Shown here piece by piece: positions 11,301-22,858 of a stretch of 64,000 nt of DNA. Position 1 is the first letter of the stretch. Every line of letters starts with the position of its first letter. This DNA is from Abelmoschus esculentus. Taxonomy: Eukaryota > Streptophyta > Magnoliopsida > Malvales > Malvaceae. The position numbers and the translations under genes were made by a program. The stretch covers positions 17,995,001-18,059,000 of the forward strand of contig JAUCBN010000001.1 in NCBI GenBank assembly GCA_035048815.1, in the 5' to 3' direction. The notes under the pieces were generated by a model, which made no database searches, was not told the DNA's origin, and saw only the letters and a list, made by a program, of their open reading frames with translations.

Positions 11301-12903
11301 ACGATATATCACAGGTCAACATAAATTGAATAAACGACATGCTAAATGGGTTGAATTTTTAAAGTCTTTTCCTTATGTCATTCGTTACAAAAAGGGTAAA
11401 GATAATGTCGTTGCTGATGCTTTATCACGTAGATATGTGCTTTTGAATTACCTTGACTCACATTTGATTGGATTTGCATATATACGTGACTTGTATGTTG
11501 ATGATTCTGATTTTAGAGATAAGTATAATGCTTGTGAGAAAGGTGCAGATGGAAAGTTTTACAGGCATGATGGTTATCTTTTCAAAGAAAATAGGATATG
11601 CATTCCACAAGGTTCAATGCGTGATATTCTGATCCGTGAAGCACATGAGGGTGGATTGATGGGTCACTTTGGAGTCACCAAGACGTTACAGACATTGAAA
11701 GAACATCTATTTTGGCCTAAGATGCGTAGAGACGTTGAAAGGTACTGTGAACGTTGTGTGACATGTAAGAAAGCAAAATCGAAGGTTTCACCACATGGTA
11801 TGTACTTACCTCTACCTATTCCTGATTCCCCTTGGACTGATATTTTAATGGATTTTATTTTGGGATTGCCTCGAACTAGAAATGGTAGAGATAGTGTCTT
11901 TGTTGTGGTTGATAGATTCTCTAAGATGGCACATTTCATTGTATGCCATAAGACTGATGATGCTGTTAATGTGGCTAACTTATTCTTTAGAGAGATTGTT
12001 CGATTACTTGGTATTCCTAGGTCAATTGTTTCTGACAGGGATGTTAAGTTTCTGAGTCATATCTGGAGGACACTTTGGAGCAAAATAGGTACAAAACTCA
12101 TGTTTTCTACTACTTGTCATCCCCAGACTGATGGACAAACTGAGGTTGTTAATCGTGTTTTATCTACTTTGTTGCGTTCCATCATTAAAAAGAACATTGG
12201 GATTTGGGAAGATTGTTTGCCACATGTTGAGTTTGCGTATAATCGTGCTATACATTCTGCTACTAAGATGTCACCATTTGAGGTTGTTTATGGTTTTAAC
12301 CCTATTACGCCTCTAGATTTGTTACCTTTGCCACAGGAACAAGTGACGAACAGAGACGGTCAAGCGAAAGCAGAATATGTGAAGAAGTTGCATCAACAGG
12401 TGAAGGAGAATTTAGAACGAAGGACTCAACAGTACGAAAAGCAAGCAAATAAGGGAAGAAAGCGAGTCACCTTTGATGTTGGTGATTGGGTTTGGGTTCA
12501 CTTCCGAAAGGAACGATTTCCAGCCCAAAGGCGGTCTAAGTTGTTACCGCGAGGAGAGGGTCCTTTTCAGGTGTTGGAGAAAGTGAATGACAACGCCTAC
12601 AAGATAGACTTACCGGGCGAGTACACTGTAAGTGCCACATTTAATGTTTCTGATTTAACCCCGTATGATATTTCTGTAGATTTGAGGTCAAATCCTTTTC
12701 AAGAAAGGGGGGATGATGTGAGCACATCATGTCAAGTTCAACAGGTTGATCCGGAGGTCTTACCATCAGGACCTATCACACGTTCTAAGGCAAAGAAATA
12801 CAGGGAAGCTCTTTTCCTTACTTGTGCTAACATTTCAGATTCATTTGAGAATGTTCATGCCTTAGAATATGTTGTTTATAATGTGTTGCATGCTGATATG
12901 TGA
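8330..12903 (+). pseudogene. gag-pol: gag-pol polyprotein of CRM-1, three lesions
   Basis: The single polyprotein frame starts at the ATG at 8330 (MIGNDDRGPGG). The retrotransposon gag core is at about 8575-9090 and the CCHC knuckle CFKCLGRGHVASQC at 9287-9328. The protease has IIDSGS (catalytic Asp at 9578) and LLLGRPW. Reverse transcriptase spans about 10260-10860, with YFDD at 10655-10666. RNase H has ECDAS, then HTDHEAL, near 11095-11295. Integrase has the H2C2 zinc region near 11640-11770 and a D-D-E core (MDF near 11848, SDRD near 12030, TEVVNR near 12140). The tail (GPITRSKAKK) runs 62 codons into the 3' LTR. Breaks are TGA at 9095-9097 (CGA elsewhere), TGA at 10862-10864 (TGG in CRM-3 and CRM-4, TGA also in CRM-2) and a one-base loss near 10953. 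Otherwise it is very well preserved. Confidence 0.93.
12701..12713 (+). other. Polypurine tract of CRM-1
   Basis: AAGAAAGGGGGGA directly precedes the TGATGTG start of the 3' LTR, where the plus-strand primer is expected. It lies inside the open pol frame, so it is also coding. Confidence 0.9.
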
Positions 12904-14171
12904 CATATTTAGGTATATATATTAGTATGTGTGTTTACTTATGTATATACTATGTTAATTATGTTTGCATTTGGTTTTAAGTGTGTTTGTGTGGTAAAAT
13001 AAGACTACAAGGCTTTTTAGATGTGTTTGTCTTGTTCTAATATAGGTACTTAGGAGAACCTTAGCTCAAGTGGGCATACCCAGCTCATCTCCAGCTCAGG
13101 AGAGCGTATGCAGTTCAATACCAGCTCAAGTGGATTATATTTAGCTCAGAAGAAGCTCAATGGTGTACACGCAGCTCACCTTAGCTCGGGGCAGCTCAGA
13201 GGCTTAGCTCCCAGCTCCATTTAGCTCCTAACACTCTTAGCTAGTTCGTTTCAGCTCATCTCCATTTCCAGCTCAACTCAACTCAAGTTGAAGTGACCTA
13301 CAGTAGCTGAAACCTATCGTACACGAAGAGCAGGTGTCCTACGCATGTGCCATGCATGTGGGGCCCACATAGCACCCTTTTCCACAAGTTTGGGCGTCCA
13401 AAAGCAAGCAAGCCAAACAAGGCCCTTGTTTTGAAGACAATCAGCAACATTGGATAAGAATGAGTGGTTTCTTATTCAAATTCAAACATTAAACACATGT
13501 TTAATGTGTTTTAAGTTCCAAAACATGTGGCTAAGGATATTAGGAGCCTAGGAGAAGTTATTTGAGCATTTAAATTTTAATTTTCGTTTGAATTAAGGCC
13601 ACAAATTCAAATTTGGCCAACTTCTCCTTTATTCCTATATATTTACTTAATTTTGTAAAGACAAGGGTAGATATTTTATGAATAAAATCACTTGTGAGAT
13701 TTTCTCTCAATTTCAGTTCTTCATTGAACTTTTCTTGACAAATTCAGACTTTGTTTGAGTGTGTCAAATCCTTGATACTTCGGGTTCCTAGATCGCTATC
13801 TAGAGGGTCCAAGTCCGTTGACGAAGAACGTATTCGATTTGGGTCCGCTCAGTATATTGTTCGGGTTCTTTCGAGTTCAACGTCGTTGTTATTTCCCAGC
13901 AACTTAAACATCCAATTCTGCCATTTTGGATGTTTTAATGCTTCCATGAAAGCCCTCGGAGCATTTCATCTTCATTAACTTCCAGAAACTGCCAGAATTC
14001 CTTCATCCCTTTTCTTCTTTGTTTCAGTTTTTTTTTCTTTGTTTTCTTATTGTTTTAACATCAATCTAACATCCATAATGTTGTGTTTATTGCAGAGACT
14101 TGCTTGCTATTATCCTAGATCCGTTTCAAACAAGGATCGTTGTTTTTGAAGCAACGAATCCCCCAATATCA
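12714..14171 (+). repeat. 3' LTR of CRM-1
   Basis: TGATGTGAG...AATATCA, 1458 bases, nearly identical to the 5' LTR. Pol terminates inside it at 12903. The TATA-like TATATATTT is at 13636 and AATAAA at 13681. Confidence 0.93.
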
Positions 14172-15164
14172 ATGACCCCTCCCATCGAGTGCATGTCATG
14201 GTGAACGGTCCCTCTCTTTGAGCATAAACCGTGATGAACGACCCTTCTCTTTGAGCGTAGGTCGCAATGAATGACCCCTCTCTTCGAGTACATGTCATAA
14301 TGAACGGTCCCTCTCTTTGAGCGTATACCGTGATGGAGGTTCACTCTATTTGAACATATGTCGCGATGAATAACCCCTCCCTTCGAGTGCATGTCATGGT
14401 GAATGGTCCCTCTCTTTGAGCATAAACCGTGATGAATGACCCCTCTCTTTGAGTGTATGTCGCGATGAATGACCCCTCTCTTGCATCTGTCATAACGAAT
14501 GATCCCTTTCTTTGAGCATATACCCTGATGGATGACCCTTCTCTTTGAGCATATGTCACAATCAATGATCCCTCTCTTTGAATGCATATCATAGTGAACG
14601 GTCACTTTCTTAAAGCGTGTATTATGATGGACGAGCCCTCTCTTTGAGCATATGTCGTGATGAGTGACCCTTCTCTTCTAGCGTCTATCATAATGAACGG
14701 TCCCTCTCGTTGAGCATATACCGTGATGGACGATCCCTCCCTTTGAGCATATGTCACGATGAATGACCCCTCTCTTCGAGTGCAAGTCATAATGAACGGT
14801 CTCTCTCTTTGAGCGTATACTGTGATGGAGGTCCCCACTCTTTGAACATATGTCGCGATGAATGACCCCTCCCATCAAGTGCATGTCATGGTGAATGGTC
14901 CCTCTCTTTGAGCGTAAACCGTGATGAACGACCCTTCTCTTTGAGCTTAGGTCACGATGGATGACCCTTCTCTTCGAGTACATGTCTTAATGAATGGTCC
15001 CTTTCTTTGATCGTATACCGTGATGGACGACCCATCTCTTTGAGCAGATTTCACGATGAATGACACTCTCTTCGAGTGCATGTCATAATGAATGCTCCCT
15101 TTCTTTGACCGTATACCGTGACGGACGACCCCTTCCTTTGAGCTATGTCGCGATGAATACCCCC
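14172..15164. repeat. 33-bp / 99-bp satellite array, segment 2
   Basis: Continues the array of segment 1 across the CRM-1 insertion, starting with the second ATGAC copy. A larger periodicity is visible: the distinctive block starting AATGACCCCTCCCATC at 14171 returns at 14861 (690 bases, about seven 99-bp units), with a related block about 200 bases after the first. It ends at the start of LTR F. Confidence 0.93.
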
Positions 15165-16800
15165 TGATGCTTTCACTTTCTGCTCATTTATCTCGTGCTT
15201 TTATATACTTAGTATTTATGACTTTTATATACTTTATAGTTAGCTACATGAGTTATATTAATTAGGCTATAAACATGAATAGTCACTGTAACCACATTAT
15301 TAAGTTTCAGCTTAGATCTAAATTTATATTAAGTTATTTTAGGTATTCTTATTATTTTCATTATTATGTTTTATTCTTAGGACTTGCCTACAGTTCAAGG
15401 AGTAAGTATTTGCTCGGTGTCAGCTAAGTCAGCTCAAAAGAAGTTAAATGGAAGGCAATGCTAGAAACATAAGGAGCCAACTTCAGAATAGCTTAGAAAG
15501 GCATGAAACACTCCTACAGTACTTAAAGGACTAAAGGATAGCTCCATGTTAGCTCACAAATCCCATATGAGCTCAAATGAAGCATAGCTCAAAATGAGGT
15601 CTTAAGAGATTCGTGTCAGCTCCAAAACACTCCTCACACTAGAAGAGAGTATAAGGAAGCTAATTTACCAGCTCACTTTGCTAAAGGCAGCTCGGATTAG
15701 CTTACTTCAGCTTCAAATATTAGCTAAGTCTTTCAGCTATATAGCTTAGTTCAATCCAGCTCACTCCCAGCTCGATTAGTTCACCTCATCTCTAGCTATC
15801 ACTCCCAGCTCAACACCCGAAGGTCACCTACCCTTCACCAAGCATCATGTCCATTCATCATCCACGTTGGGCGCCAAAATCATGGAGGGAAAGCAAGTTG
15901 GCGCCAAAACAAAGAGATAGCACTTTTCATTGAATAGATTCATGATGGTCCACTTGTTTGCCAATTTCGAGCAGGATACAAGAAGAATTGAGTTTCGGTG
16001 TATTCATCAAAGTTGTTCCTCTATCTCTTATTTTTCCAACGGATATTGAATCGCATAATTTCGATATGGAGAGCTCGAGATATAGCCAAATTACTGAAGA
16101 TTGTGCAGGCTAGACCAAAAAGTTACATCTTTTCTAATAGATTTGGAGGGAGACACCATTCAAATGAATGATTATCCAAATAGTTAAAGGTCATTTCGGT
16201 CAAACCCCTTAGAAAACTATAAATAGGAATTGAATTTTATTTTCTAAACACTTCATTCAGATTATATAAAATTACTTGTTAGAATTTTCTCTCGTTTAGT
16301 TCTTTTTAGAACTTTATCAACTTATCAAGTACTTTTGTACTTGTGGCATCAACCCCTTTCTATCCATCTTGATACTTCGGGTTCTTTTAGCTTAATATAC
16401 TAAAGGGGTCTAAGTCCGTTTATCATCATGCCTTAAATATCAATATAAAGTTTAGAATTAGGTTTACTATAACCTAGTTTCTTCCTTGAGTTTCTTTAAG
16501 ATACTATTTCTATTTCACCATATAACCATCCTTACATATCCGCTCATTCCATCATCATTCTCGTTCTTTTGTCATCACCACAAAACGTCCTAAACATCAA
16601 TTCACCTTTGTCAACACCACATATCCTTCCGCTTCTAAATCAGTCCCTAAACTATTCCTTTCATTTATTTCACCTATTCCTTTCATCTCTTATACTTAAT
16701 TCTTCATTTTGAAGCCACTTCTTGCGAGAGACTCCTTCCTTCCTAGGTCCTACAATCAAAGTTTTCCATTTAGCATCACCAACAAGATCTACACATATCA
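15165..16800 (+). repeat. LTR F (5' LTR of a second gypsy family)
   Basis: Starts TGATGCTTTCACTTTC after satellite sequence and ends CACATATCA just before a primer-site-like motif. Length is 1636 bases. It has an AGCTC-rich U3 (about 15540-15820), TATAAATAG at 16218, and shares long stretches with LTRs E and G, such as the block around 15890-16010 (GGAGGGAAAGCAAGTTGGCG; AGAGATAGCAC). No matching 3' LTR follows in the window, so the element is truncated or rearranged. Confidence 0.8.
16218..16226 (+). promoter_or_regulatory. TATA box of LTR F
   Basis: TATAAATAG in ACTATAAATAGGAA, downstream of the AGCTC cluster. LTR G has the equivalent TATAAATA at 46605. Confidence 0.55.
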
Positions 16801-16802
16801 TA

Positions 16803-16815
16803 TGATAATCAGAGC
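16803..16815 (+). other. Primer-binding site of element F, degenerate
   Basis: TGATAATCAGAGC two bases after the LTR, a decayed TGGTATCAGAGC (initiator Met tRNA type) followed by TTTGG as in the CRM-like elements. Confidence 0.7.
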
Positions 16816-17389
16816 TTTGGTGGAAGAAGCAAAGTCATACAAAAGCCCGTTCATGCAATTGTAAGTGACTAAACTTTATCATTTTCAATTTTTGAGCAAA
16901 ACAAAGAAGAAAAGAGAAAAACTAGTTAAAAAAAGAACGAAAAAAGTCAGTTTCAAAAAGAAAAAGAAAAATCAGATTCAAAAGTACAAGATCAAGGGTG
17001 AGAAAGCATGGCAACATCATCTTCAACTTCAAGCCAAGAAGCCATTTGATCTTCAAGACTTTGATTGTTGGTGAAAGAAGGTTGTAAGTTTTCTTGTCAA
17101 GTAAGTAGCCTCGTTTTCATTTTTTCATTCGAAACCTTTCTTTTCATCCTATTTCCTTTTTTTAAATGAATCATTTCAGCGACGCACAAGTACATTTTAC
17201 TTGCCTAAGTCTTGAGTAAGTTCTTCTAAGAACTATACACAAGAGAAAAACAATGATAAAAGCCAAGAGAGTTGTGAGATCAAAAGAGGACAGTAAAAGT
17301 CATTAAGTCCTAGAGTGCAAACACTGGTGAATTGAGTTACAACTTCTTTTCCTTGGAGTGACCGTGAGAATTTTTTGAGTGTGTTGTGA

Positions 17390-17424
<35 letters not shown>

Positions 17425-17437
17425 CTTTTACTTTCAC
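16816..17437 (+). other. 5' leader of element F
   Basis: A/T-rich, A-run-rich leader comparable to that of CRM-1. It contains a (TA)n run at about 17394-17422. A lysine-rich frame within it (16865-17074) is low complexity and not convincing as a gene. Confidence 0.5.
17394..17422. repeat. (TA)n microsatellite
   Basis: Uninterrupted TA dinucleotides, about 29 bases, in the leader of element F. Confidence 0.9.
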
Positions 17438-18200
17438 TAACTATGTCCCAGAATTCTTACAATAATCCATCATCCTTGAGAAAAAGAGAAAATAGGTTCC
17501 AAGATGTGCTAGATGATCAACAACGATCAAACATCTTTCAGACACGATGCCATATAAATGGTAAAGTATGCTCTGTTATAATAGACAGTGGAAGTTGTGC
17601 AAACATTGCTAGCACTTATTTGAAGGAGAAGTTAGGACTCAAGATGACCAATCATTCAAGCCCCTATTATTTGCAATGGTTAAACGATGAAGAATCATTC
17701 TTGGCCAAAGAACAAGAATTTGTGTCATTCTCAATTGGAAGGTACAAAGATGAAATTCTGTGTGACATAATGCCTATAAATACAAGTCATCTCCTTCTCG
17801 GATGACCATGGCAATTCGACCAGCGGGCCACCCATGATGGATTCACCAATCGATTTTCATTTTCATTTGAAGGTATAAATATCACTTTATACCTTCAAAT
17901 GCAATTGATAAAGAAGTGGCCCGCTGGTATAAATTGAAGGTATAAATATCATCCACTCCTTCACTTTATACCTTCACTTTAGCGCCTTTAGCTCCTTCAA
18001 ATGCAATTGATAAAGAATATTGAAGGAATGAAAGGAATTGAGAAAATTGAAGAAAAAGAAGTGGATGATAGAATTGTTGGAGTTGAAAATAAAAGAATGA
18101 TTGATAAAAATAATGGGGTTGAAAATGAGAAAATAAAAATGGAAAAACAAGTCAAAGTCAAAAAAGAAAAAAAAAGAAACACATTTTATTTAACTCTACT
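17438..18200 (+). pseudogene. CRM-like protease remnant in element F
   Basis: The frame from the ATG near 17441 (MSQNSYNNPSS) reaches FQTRCHINGKVCSVIIDSGSCANIAS, the same protease architecture as the CRM-like copies (catalytic D-S-G near 17583-17591), and ends at a TGA at 17803 where the others read GRPW. The frame then continues with the equivalent of FTNRFSF. It is interrupted at about 17893-17978 by a scrambled insert and resumes as TLAPLAPS. Gag and zinc knuckle are absent: the ATG leads almost straight into protease. This is a dead, gag-less remnant. Confidence 0.7.
17870..18005. repeat. Locally templated scramble in the protease remnant
   Basis: Contains two direct copies of AAATGCAATTGATAAAGAA (about 17897 and 17999), repeated GGTATAAATATCA blocks, and GTGGCCCGCTGGT, the inverse of CCAGCGGGCCAC 90 bases upstream. 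Nearby pieces have been copied in both orientations between the two halves of one protease motif, as in error-prone break repair. Confidence 0.65.
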
Positions 18201-19000
18201 TTTTCTATTCCTTCTTTTGTTTTGCAGGGCAATCCAAGAGTCTTATCTTTTCAAAGAAATGATTCAATAATCATGCCTTTTGGAGAACTAAAGGATGTGT
18301 CCTTTGAAACATCAATAGCCATGACTTTTGGAGACACACAAGACAAGTTTATTTTCAAAAGACAAACTGAAGGATCTTGGATGCTTTACCATACCTTGTG
18401 CGATTGGTAATAATTATGAAGGAAAGGCACTATGTGACTTAGGAGCAAGCATCAATCTCATGCCCAAATCAGTTTTTCAAAAGCTTGGGATAATAAGGGA
18501 AAAGCCTAATAGTGCTGCTCCAACTTGCGGATAGATCCTATGTGCATCCTGTAGGAAAGATAGAGGACATATTGGTAAGGGTAGACAAGTTTATTTTCCC
18601 TACCGACTTCCTTGTCCTTGGCTGTGAAGCCGATGATATTGCACCGATCATCCTGGGAAGACCTTTCCTTGCTACTGGATGAACATTAATAGATGTGGAG
18701 AATGGAGAGTTGACAATGAGGGTCAATGACCAACAAGTCAAACTCAATGAATTTCACAATTTAAAGAAATTTGATGATCGAGAAGAATGCAAAGTCCTCC
18801 ACACAACAGATGCAGACACCAAGGTATCTTGCCTAGGCAGCACGCTTGGTAGACTATTTAGTAAGAGAATTAAACCCAAAGTGGAGGTAGAAAATACAGA
18901 AGGGACTGACCAACACTTGAAGAAAATTCCAGGCCAACAAGAGATGAGCAAATTGGGAGTTGCATTCACATGCACTCCACCAGTAACATAACCGCTTCAC
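18200..19000 (+). pseudogene. Athila-type protease remnant downstream of the CRM-like one
   Basis: Reading across a frameshift near 18395-18400, the segment gives FTIPCAIGNNYEGKALCDLGASINLMPKSVFQ (about 18390-18480). After another break near 18530 it continues with YVHPVGKIEDILVRVDKF, GRPFLATG and LTMRVNDQQVKLNEF. The DLGASINLMP and GRPFLATGR motifs are those of Athila-lineage Ty3-gypsy polyproteins, clearly different from the IIDSGS protease 600 bases upstream. In-frame stops at 18408, 18532 and 18679 show decay. No RT follows. Where the join with the CRM-like part lies is uncertain. Confidence 0.7.
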
Positions 19001-19489
19001 TTCTACGTTATTTATTATATTAGGATTAGTTTTAGTTTAGGATTTATGTGTTTTTCTTTATTAATATTTTATTTTTTATCAATTTTTTTAGGACAATAAA
19101 AGCAAGAATAAAAAAGAAATAGTTCATAAAAAGAATTCTGTCGAGGCAGTAAACAGTGTCAGAAGCCACAACAGTCCCAACAGGCAGAAACAGTGTAACG
19201 GCTATCTGCCGAGTTTTCCGCCATGACAGTAAATGTTAACGGGCAGTAAATTCAAAACGGGTAGAAAACGGCTAGTGGTTAAAACGGTCACATTGCCGAG
19301 AATTTCGCATATATAAGGAGCATCCTTCTTTTGAACTATTCACTCTTGCATTCTTGATTTCTTTAGAATTCTACTCAATCTTGCTCTCACAATACTCTCA
19401 CAAATCTTCTTGAAATTTTAGAATCTTTCACCAAGGCTCTCAATCTTTACAAATCATCAATGGCGGTTTAGTGTAACCCCTATATATGT
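19001..19489 (+). other. Athila-like non-coding tail, no gene seen
   Basis: About 490 bases following the Athila-type fragment. They include a TATATAAGG motif near 19312 and a TTCACTCTTGCATTC stretch, ending near CATCAATGGCGG before satellite resumes. It is probably internal Athila sequence. I find no reading frame and no LTR end. Confidence 0.35.
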
Positions 19490-19557
19490 CGCCTATATAT
19501 GTCGTGATGAATAACCCCTCTTCGAGTGCATGTCATAATGAATGCCCCCTTTGTTAG
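19490..19557. repeat. 33-bp / 99-bp satellite, segment 3
   Basis: About 68 bases of the same monomers (ATGTCGTGATGAATAACCCC, then GAGTGCATGTCATAATGAAT), isolated between element F and solo LTR D. Its last five bases GTTAG are the left target duplication of D. Confidence 0.9.
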
Positions 19558-21272
19558 TGTAATATCCCGATTTTGGGTCTGGAAGTTTTAGTGCTATTTA
19601 GAGAGTTTCGATTCGGGTCGAATCAAATTTTTTCGTTTCATTAATTCTGGTTAATTAAAAATATTAATATGTTTATTGGATGAATAGTAAATTTCTAGAA
19701 AAGTTCTAAAAATGTTAAAACAATGTTTTATTGTTAATAGAATGTTAATTGAGTCTTAATTTAATTTAATTAAGCTTACTTACTATTATAGTGACTAAAA
19801 TGTAAAATTTGAAAAGTTAGTGGCAAAATTATAATTTTTTTTGAAAATTTGGTTTTTTGACTCAATTGAAAAGTAAGCCAAAGCTTTCAATTTATTAATT
19901 ACAGATCATTCACCAAAATTGGTTTTAACTGACAGTTAATTACATTTTTTTTCACTCCATTTTCTCACCATTTTCTCTCTAATTTTCTCTCGTGGTTTTT
20001 CAAATCCTTTTGTGAATTATTCTCCACTTTTATCAAGATTCATCTCATTTTAATCAACATTTCATCCTCATCAAAAACTTTCAATTTGTTTATCAAAATC
20101 CTAAGCCAATTTCAAGGAAAATCGAGAGGAGAATTCACGTCAATTTTGGTGAAAGCATCTCAAATAACTTCTCATTTTATTTTCAATTATAAAGTTCTTT
20201 AATTGATATTCTCAAGAATTTGGCTTACAAATCATTAATCTTAACCTGATTTTGTGTTTTAATTCAATATTTTGGAGGTTTAATGGAAATTTCAATAAAA
20301 TGCTTAGCATATTTTTTGAGGCTATATAATTGGACGAATCTTTATGGAATTATACTTAATTGAATAGGTAAATAAATTCTATAATGATCTCACATGGTCT
20401 TGATCCCTGAATATGTGAATCGATGTTGCTAGAAGTGGTTTTCGGGTGGTTTTATGGGTTGTTTTTAATTCTCTATTTTTCTGGATGTATAAGGAAGGTT
20501 TGAAGGTGTTTTTAATTCATAATTGAGGAGGTTTAGATGTTAGATTTGTTAGGTTAGTAGTTGGTGTAGTTTTTGGGTGTTTCAGCTTAGTTTTCGGCCC
20601 TTTTGGCTAGGTTTTCGGTAGAGTTAGTGGAGTTTCAGTGTTGCTGCTGTATTGAGCATATTTTAATATGTATATGCTCTGTTTTGGTGATGTAGAGGAG
20701 GTACAAGAAGACTCTTCAGTGGTTGGTACGTTGGCGTTGCCGTTGGAGCATCGGCGAAGGCTAGTTTTGCTTGTCGGTGAGTGAATTTGGGTTAAAAGCG
20801 ATTTGCAAACACTTGGTTCTGTTTTGGAAATTATGGAATAGTGTAAAAGCTTTCCATAGTTCAAGAGTAAGGGATTTCTATGGTTTCGAAAGCATTTTCT
20901 AAGTTTTGACTATATTGCAATGGCCTTGTTGAAGAGATTTTGTGAATGCATAAATTGGATTTTGAAATGATGCATGCTTGTGTTAGTTGCTATAAATGCA
21001 TGGTTTAGAATGATATTCATGACTTTTGGAAGCATAAGAATGATTTGGAACAAAATGTGGTTATTTGCCTTACCTTTGATTAAGCCTTTGAGCATGATTT
21101 TGGTTCACTTGATGAACATATTTTGAATGCATTATGAAACAACATGTTAGCATGCATGATCGGAATGATATTGGATTAGTGACACTAACTATAGTTACGA
21201 ATACAAATGACATGTTATTAGGATAAAATGCACTATAAAGATTATGAGAATATTGATGTTGCTTACACGTAA

Positions 21273-21277
21273 ACAAG
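21273..21277. other. Target-site duplication of solo LTR E, left (ACAAG)
   Basis: ACAAG immediately before TGATACAC. The matching ACAAG is at 22854-22858. Confidence 0.85.
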
Positions 21278-22853
21278 TGATACACTCCAACTCTCCAATT
21301 ATTGTTGTAGAGAAAAGCTTTGATTGTCCCGAACGTGATTGCAAGCAAACTTTGATCCTCGTATGCTTTCTTATTGTTTGGTGAAGAAAAGATGATGAAA
21401 TGCTGTAAAGAGGGCTGCAGAAGTATAGGTTATATGTGTAGTTGGTAAGGGATGATTGGGTGATATTTTGGTTAGGGAAATAATGGAAAAGGTGATAGTG
21501 AAGGCTAGGGAAGTCGGATATGGTGGTGGACAAAATGGTTAGGATGGAATGTATGTAAGGTGATAAAAAAAATAGCATTCAAAGGTAACAAAAGCAGAAC
21601 TTATGCTATAAAAGCATAAACCCAGTTTATAGTATGCTTTGAGGGTGGTATAGGACTTAGATCCTTAGGAAATAAGTTCCTAGATTCTTAAGTATGGATG
21701 GAAAAGATAGGAGATGCCACAAACCTATACAATAGATTTGATAAGTCGATATAGTTCTAAAAACAACAAGTTTTAGAGTAAACTCACAAAGGAATTTCTA
21801 TATTGATCAAGGATGTGATTTATAAAGGAATTTAAGTCCTATTTATAGTTTTCTAAGAGGTTAGACCGAGATGGCCTTTAACTATTCGAATAACCATTCA
21901 TTTGAATGGTATCTCCCTCCAAATCTATCCGAAAAGATGTAACTTCTTGGTTCAATCTGCACTATCTTCAGTAATTGGGCCATATCTAAAGCTCTCGATA
22001 TCGGATTGATGCGATTCAACATGCGTTGGAAAGATAGAAAATATGGTAACAACTTTCATGAAGACACCGAAACCCAATTCTGCTTGTATCCTGCTCGAAG
22101 TGGCAAACAAGTGGACCATTATGAATTTGTCTAGTGAAAAGTGCTACCTCTTTGTTTTGGAGCCCACTTTCATTCCCTCCATGATTTGGCACCCAATATG
22201 GATAATGGAAGGACATGATGCTTGGTAAAGGGTAGATGACCTTGGGGTGTTGAGCTGGAAGTGATAGCTAGAGTTGAGGTGAGCTAATCGAGCTGGGAGT
22301 GAACTGGAATGAACTGAGCTATCTAGCTAAAAGACTTAGCTAATGTTTGAAGCTGAAATAAGCTAATCCGAGCTGCCTTTAGTAAAGCGAGTTATTCCAC
22401 TAGCTTCCATATACTCTCTTCTAGTGTGATGAGTGTTTTGGAGTTAATCTGAATCTCCTAAGGCCTCGTTTTGAATTATGCTTCATTTGAGATTGTATGG
22501 GACTTGTGAGTTGTCATGGAGATATCCTTTAGTCCTTTAAGTAATGTAGGAGTGTTCCATGCATTTCCAAGCTATTCTGAAGTTGGCTCCTTGTGTTTCT
22601 AGCATTGTCTTCCGTTTAACTTGTTCTGAGCTAACTGAGCTGACACCGAGCTAATATTTACTCCTTGAGCTGTAGGTAAGTCCTATGAAGAAAACATAAT
22701 AATGAAAATAATGAGGATACTTAAAATAACTTAACATGAGTTTAGAACTAAGCTAAAACTTTAATCAATGTACTATTCATATTTATAGCTTAAGTAATAT
22801 AACTCTTAAGTAGCTTAATATAAAGTATATAAAAGTAATAAATACTAAGACCA
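21278..22853 (-). mobile_element. Solo LTR E (family F/G) inside D
   Basis: 1576 bases in minus orientation. On its own strand it starts TGGTCTTAGTATTTATTAC and ends GTGTATCA, and is flanked by ACAAG on both sides. It shares blocks with LTRs F and G: the AGCTC/GAGCT cluster (about 22250-22660), the block around 22070-22200, and the part around 21720-21790 (TTTTTAGAACT on its strand). No internal region is attached, so it is a solo LTR. Confidence 0.85.
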
Positions 22854-22858
22854 ACAAG

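Larger units (their letters stand above)
6035..14171 (+). mobile_element. CRM-1: complete CRM-like Ty3-gypsy retrotransposon in the satellite
   Basis: Full-length element of 8137 bases. It has a 5' LTR (6035-7493), primer site, 5' leader, gag-pol (8330-12903), polypurine tract and 3' LTR (12714-14171), flanked by perfect ATGAC duplications. By eye the two LTRs differ at about five bases and one T-run length, so insertion is recent. Domain order gag-CCHC-PR-RT-RNase H-INT marks it as Ty3-gypsy. Gag and pol wording, and the extension of pol into the 3' LTR, fit the CRM (centromeric chromovirus) lineage. I name the clade from memory of family motifs, not from a tree. Two stop codons and one frameshift make it coding-defective. 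Confidence 0.93.

Noticed and set aside
14110..14983. Minus-strand periodic frames, up to 159 codons
   Set aside because: Same satellite artefact as in segment 1. Some begin or end inside the flanking LTR.
16865..17074. Lysine-rich 69-codon frame
   Set aside because: Low-complexity A-rich leader of element F with no domain.
21195..21578. 127-codon minus-strand frame
   Set aside because: Spans the end of solo LTR E and its junction with D. Codons are biased only by composition and no domain is recognised.
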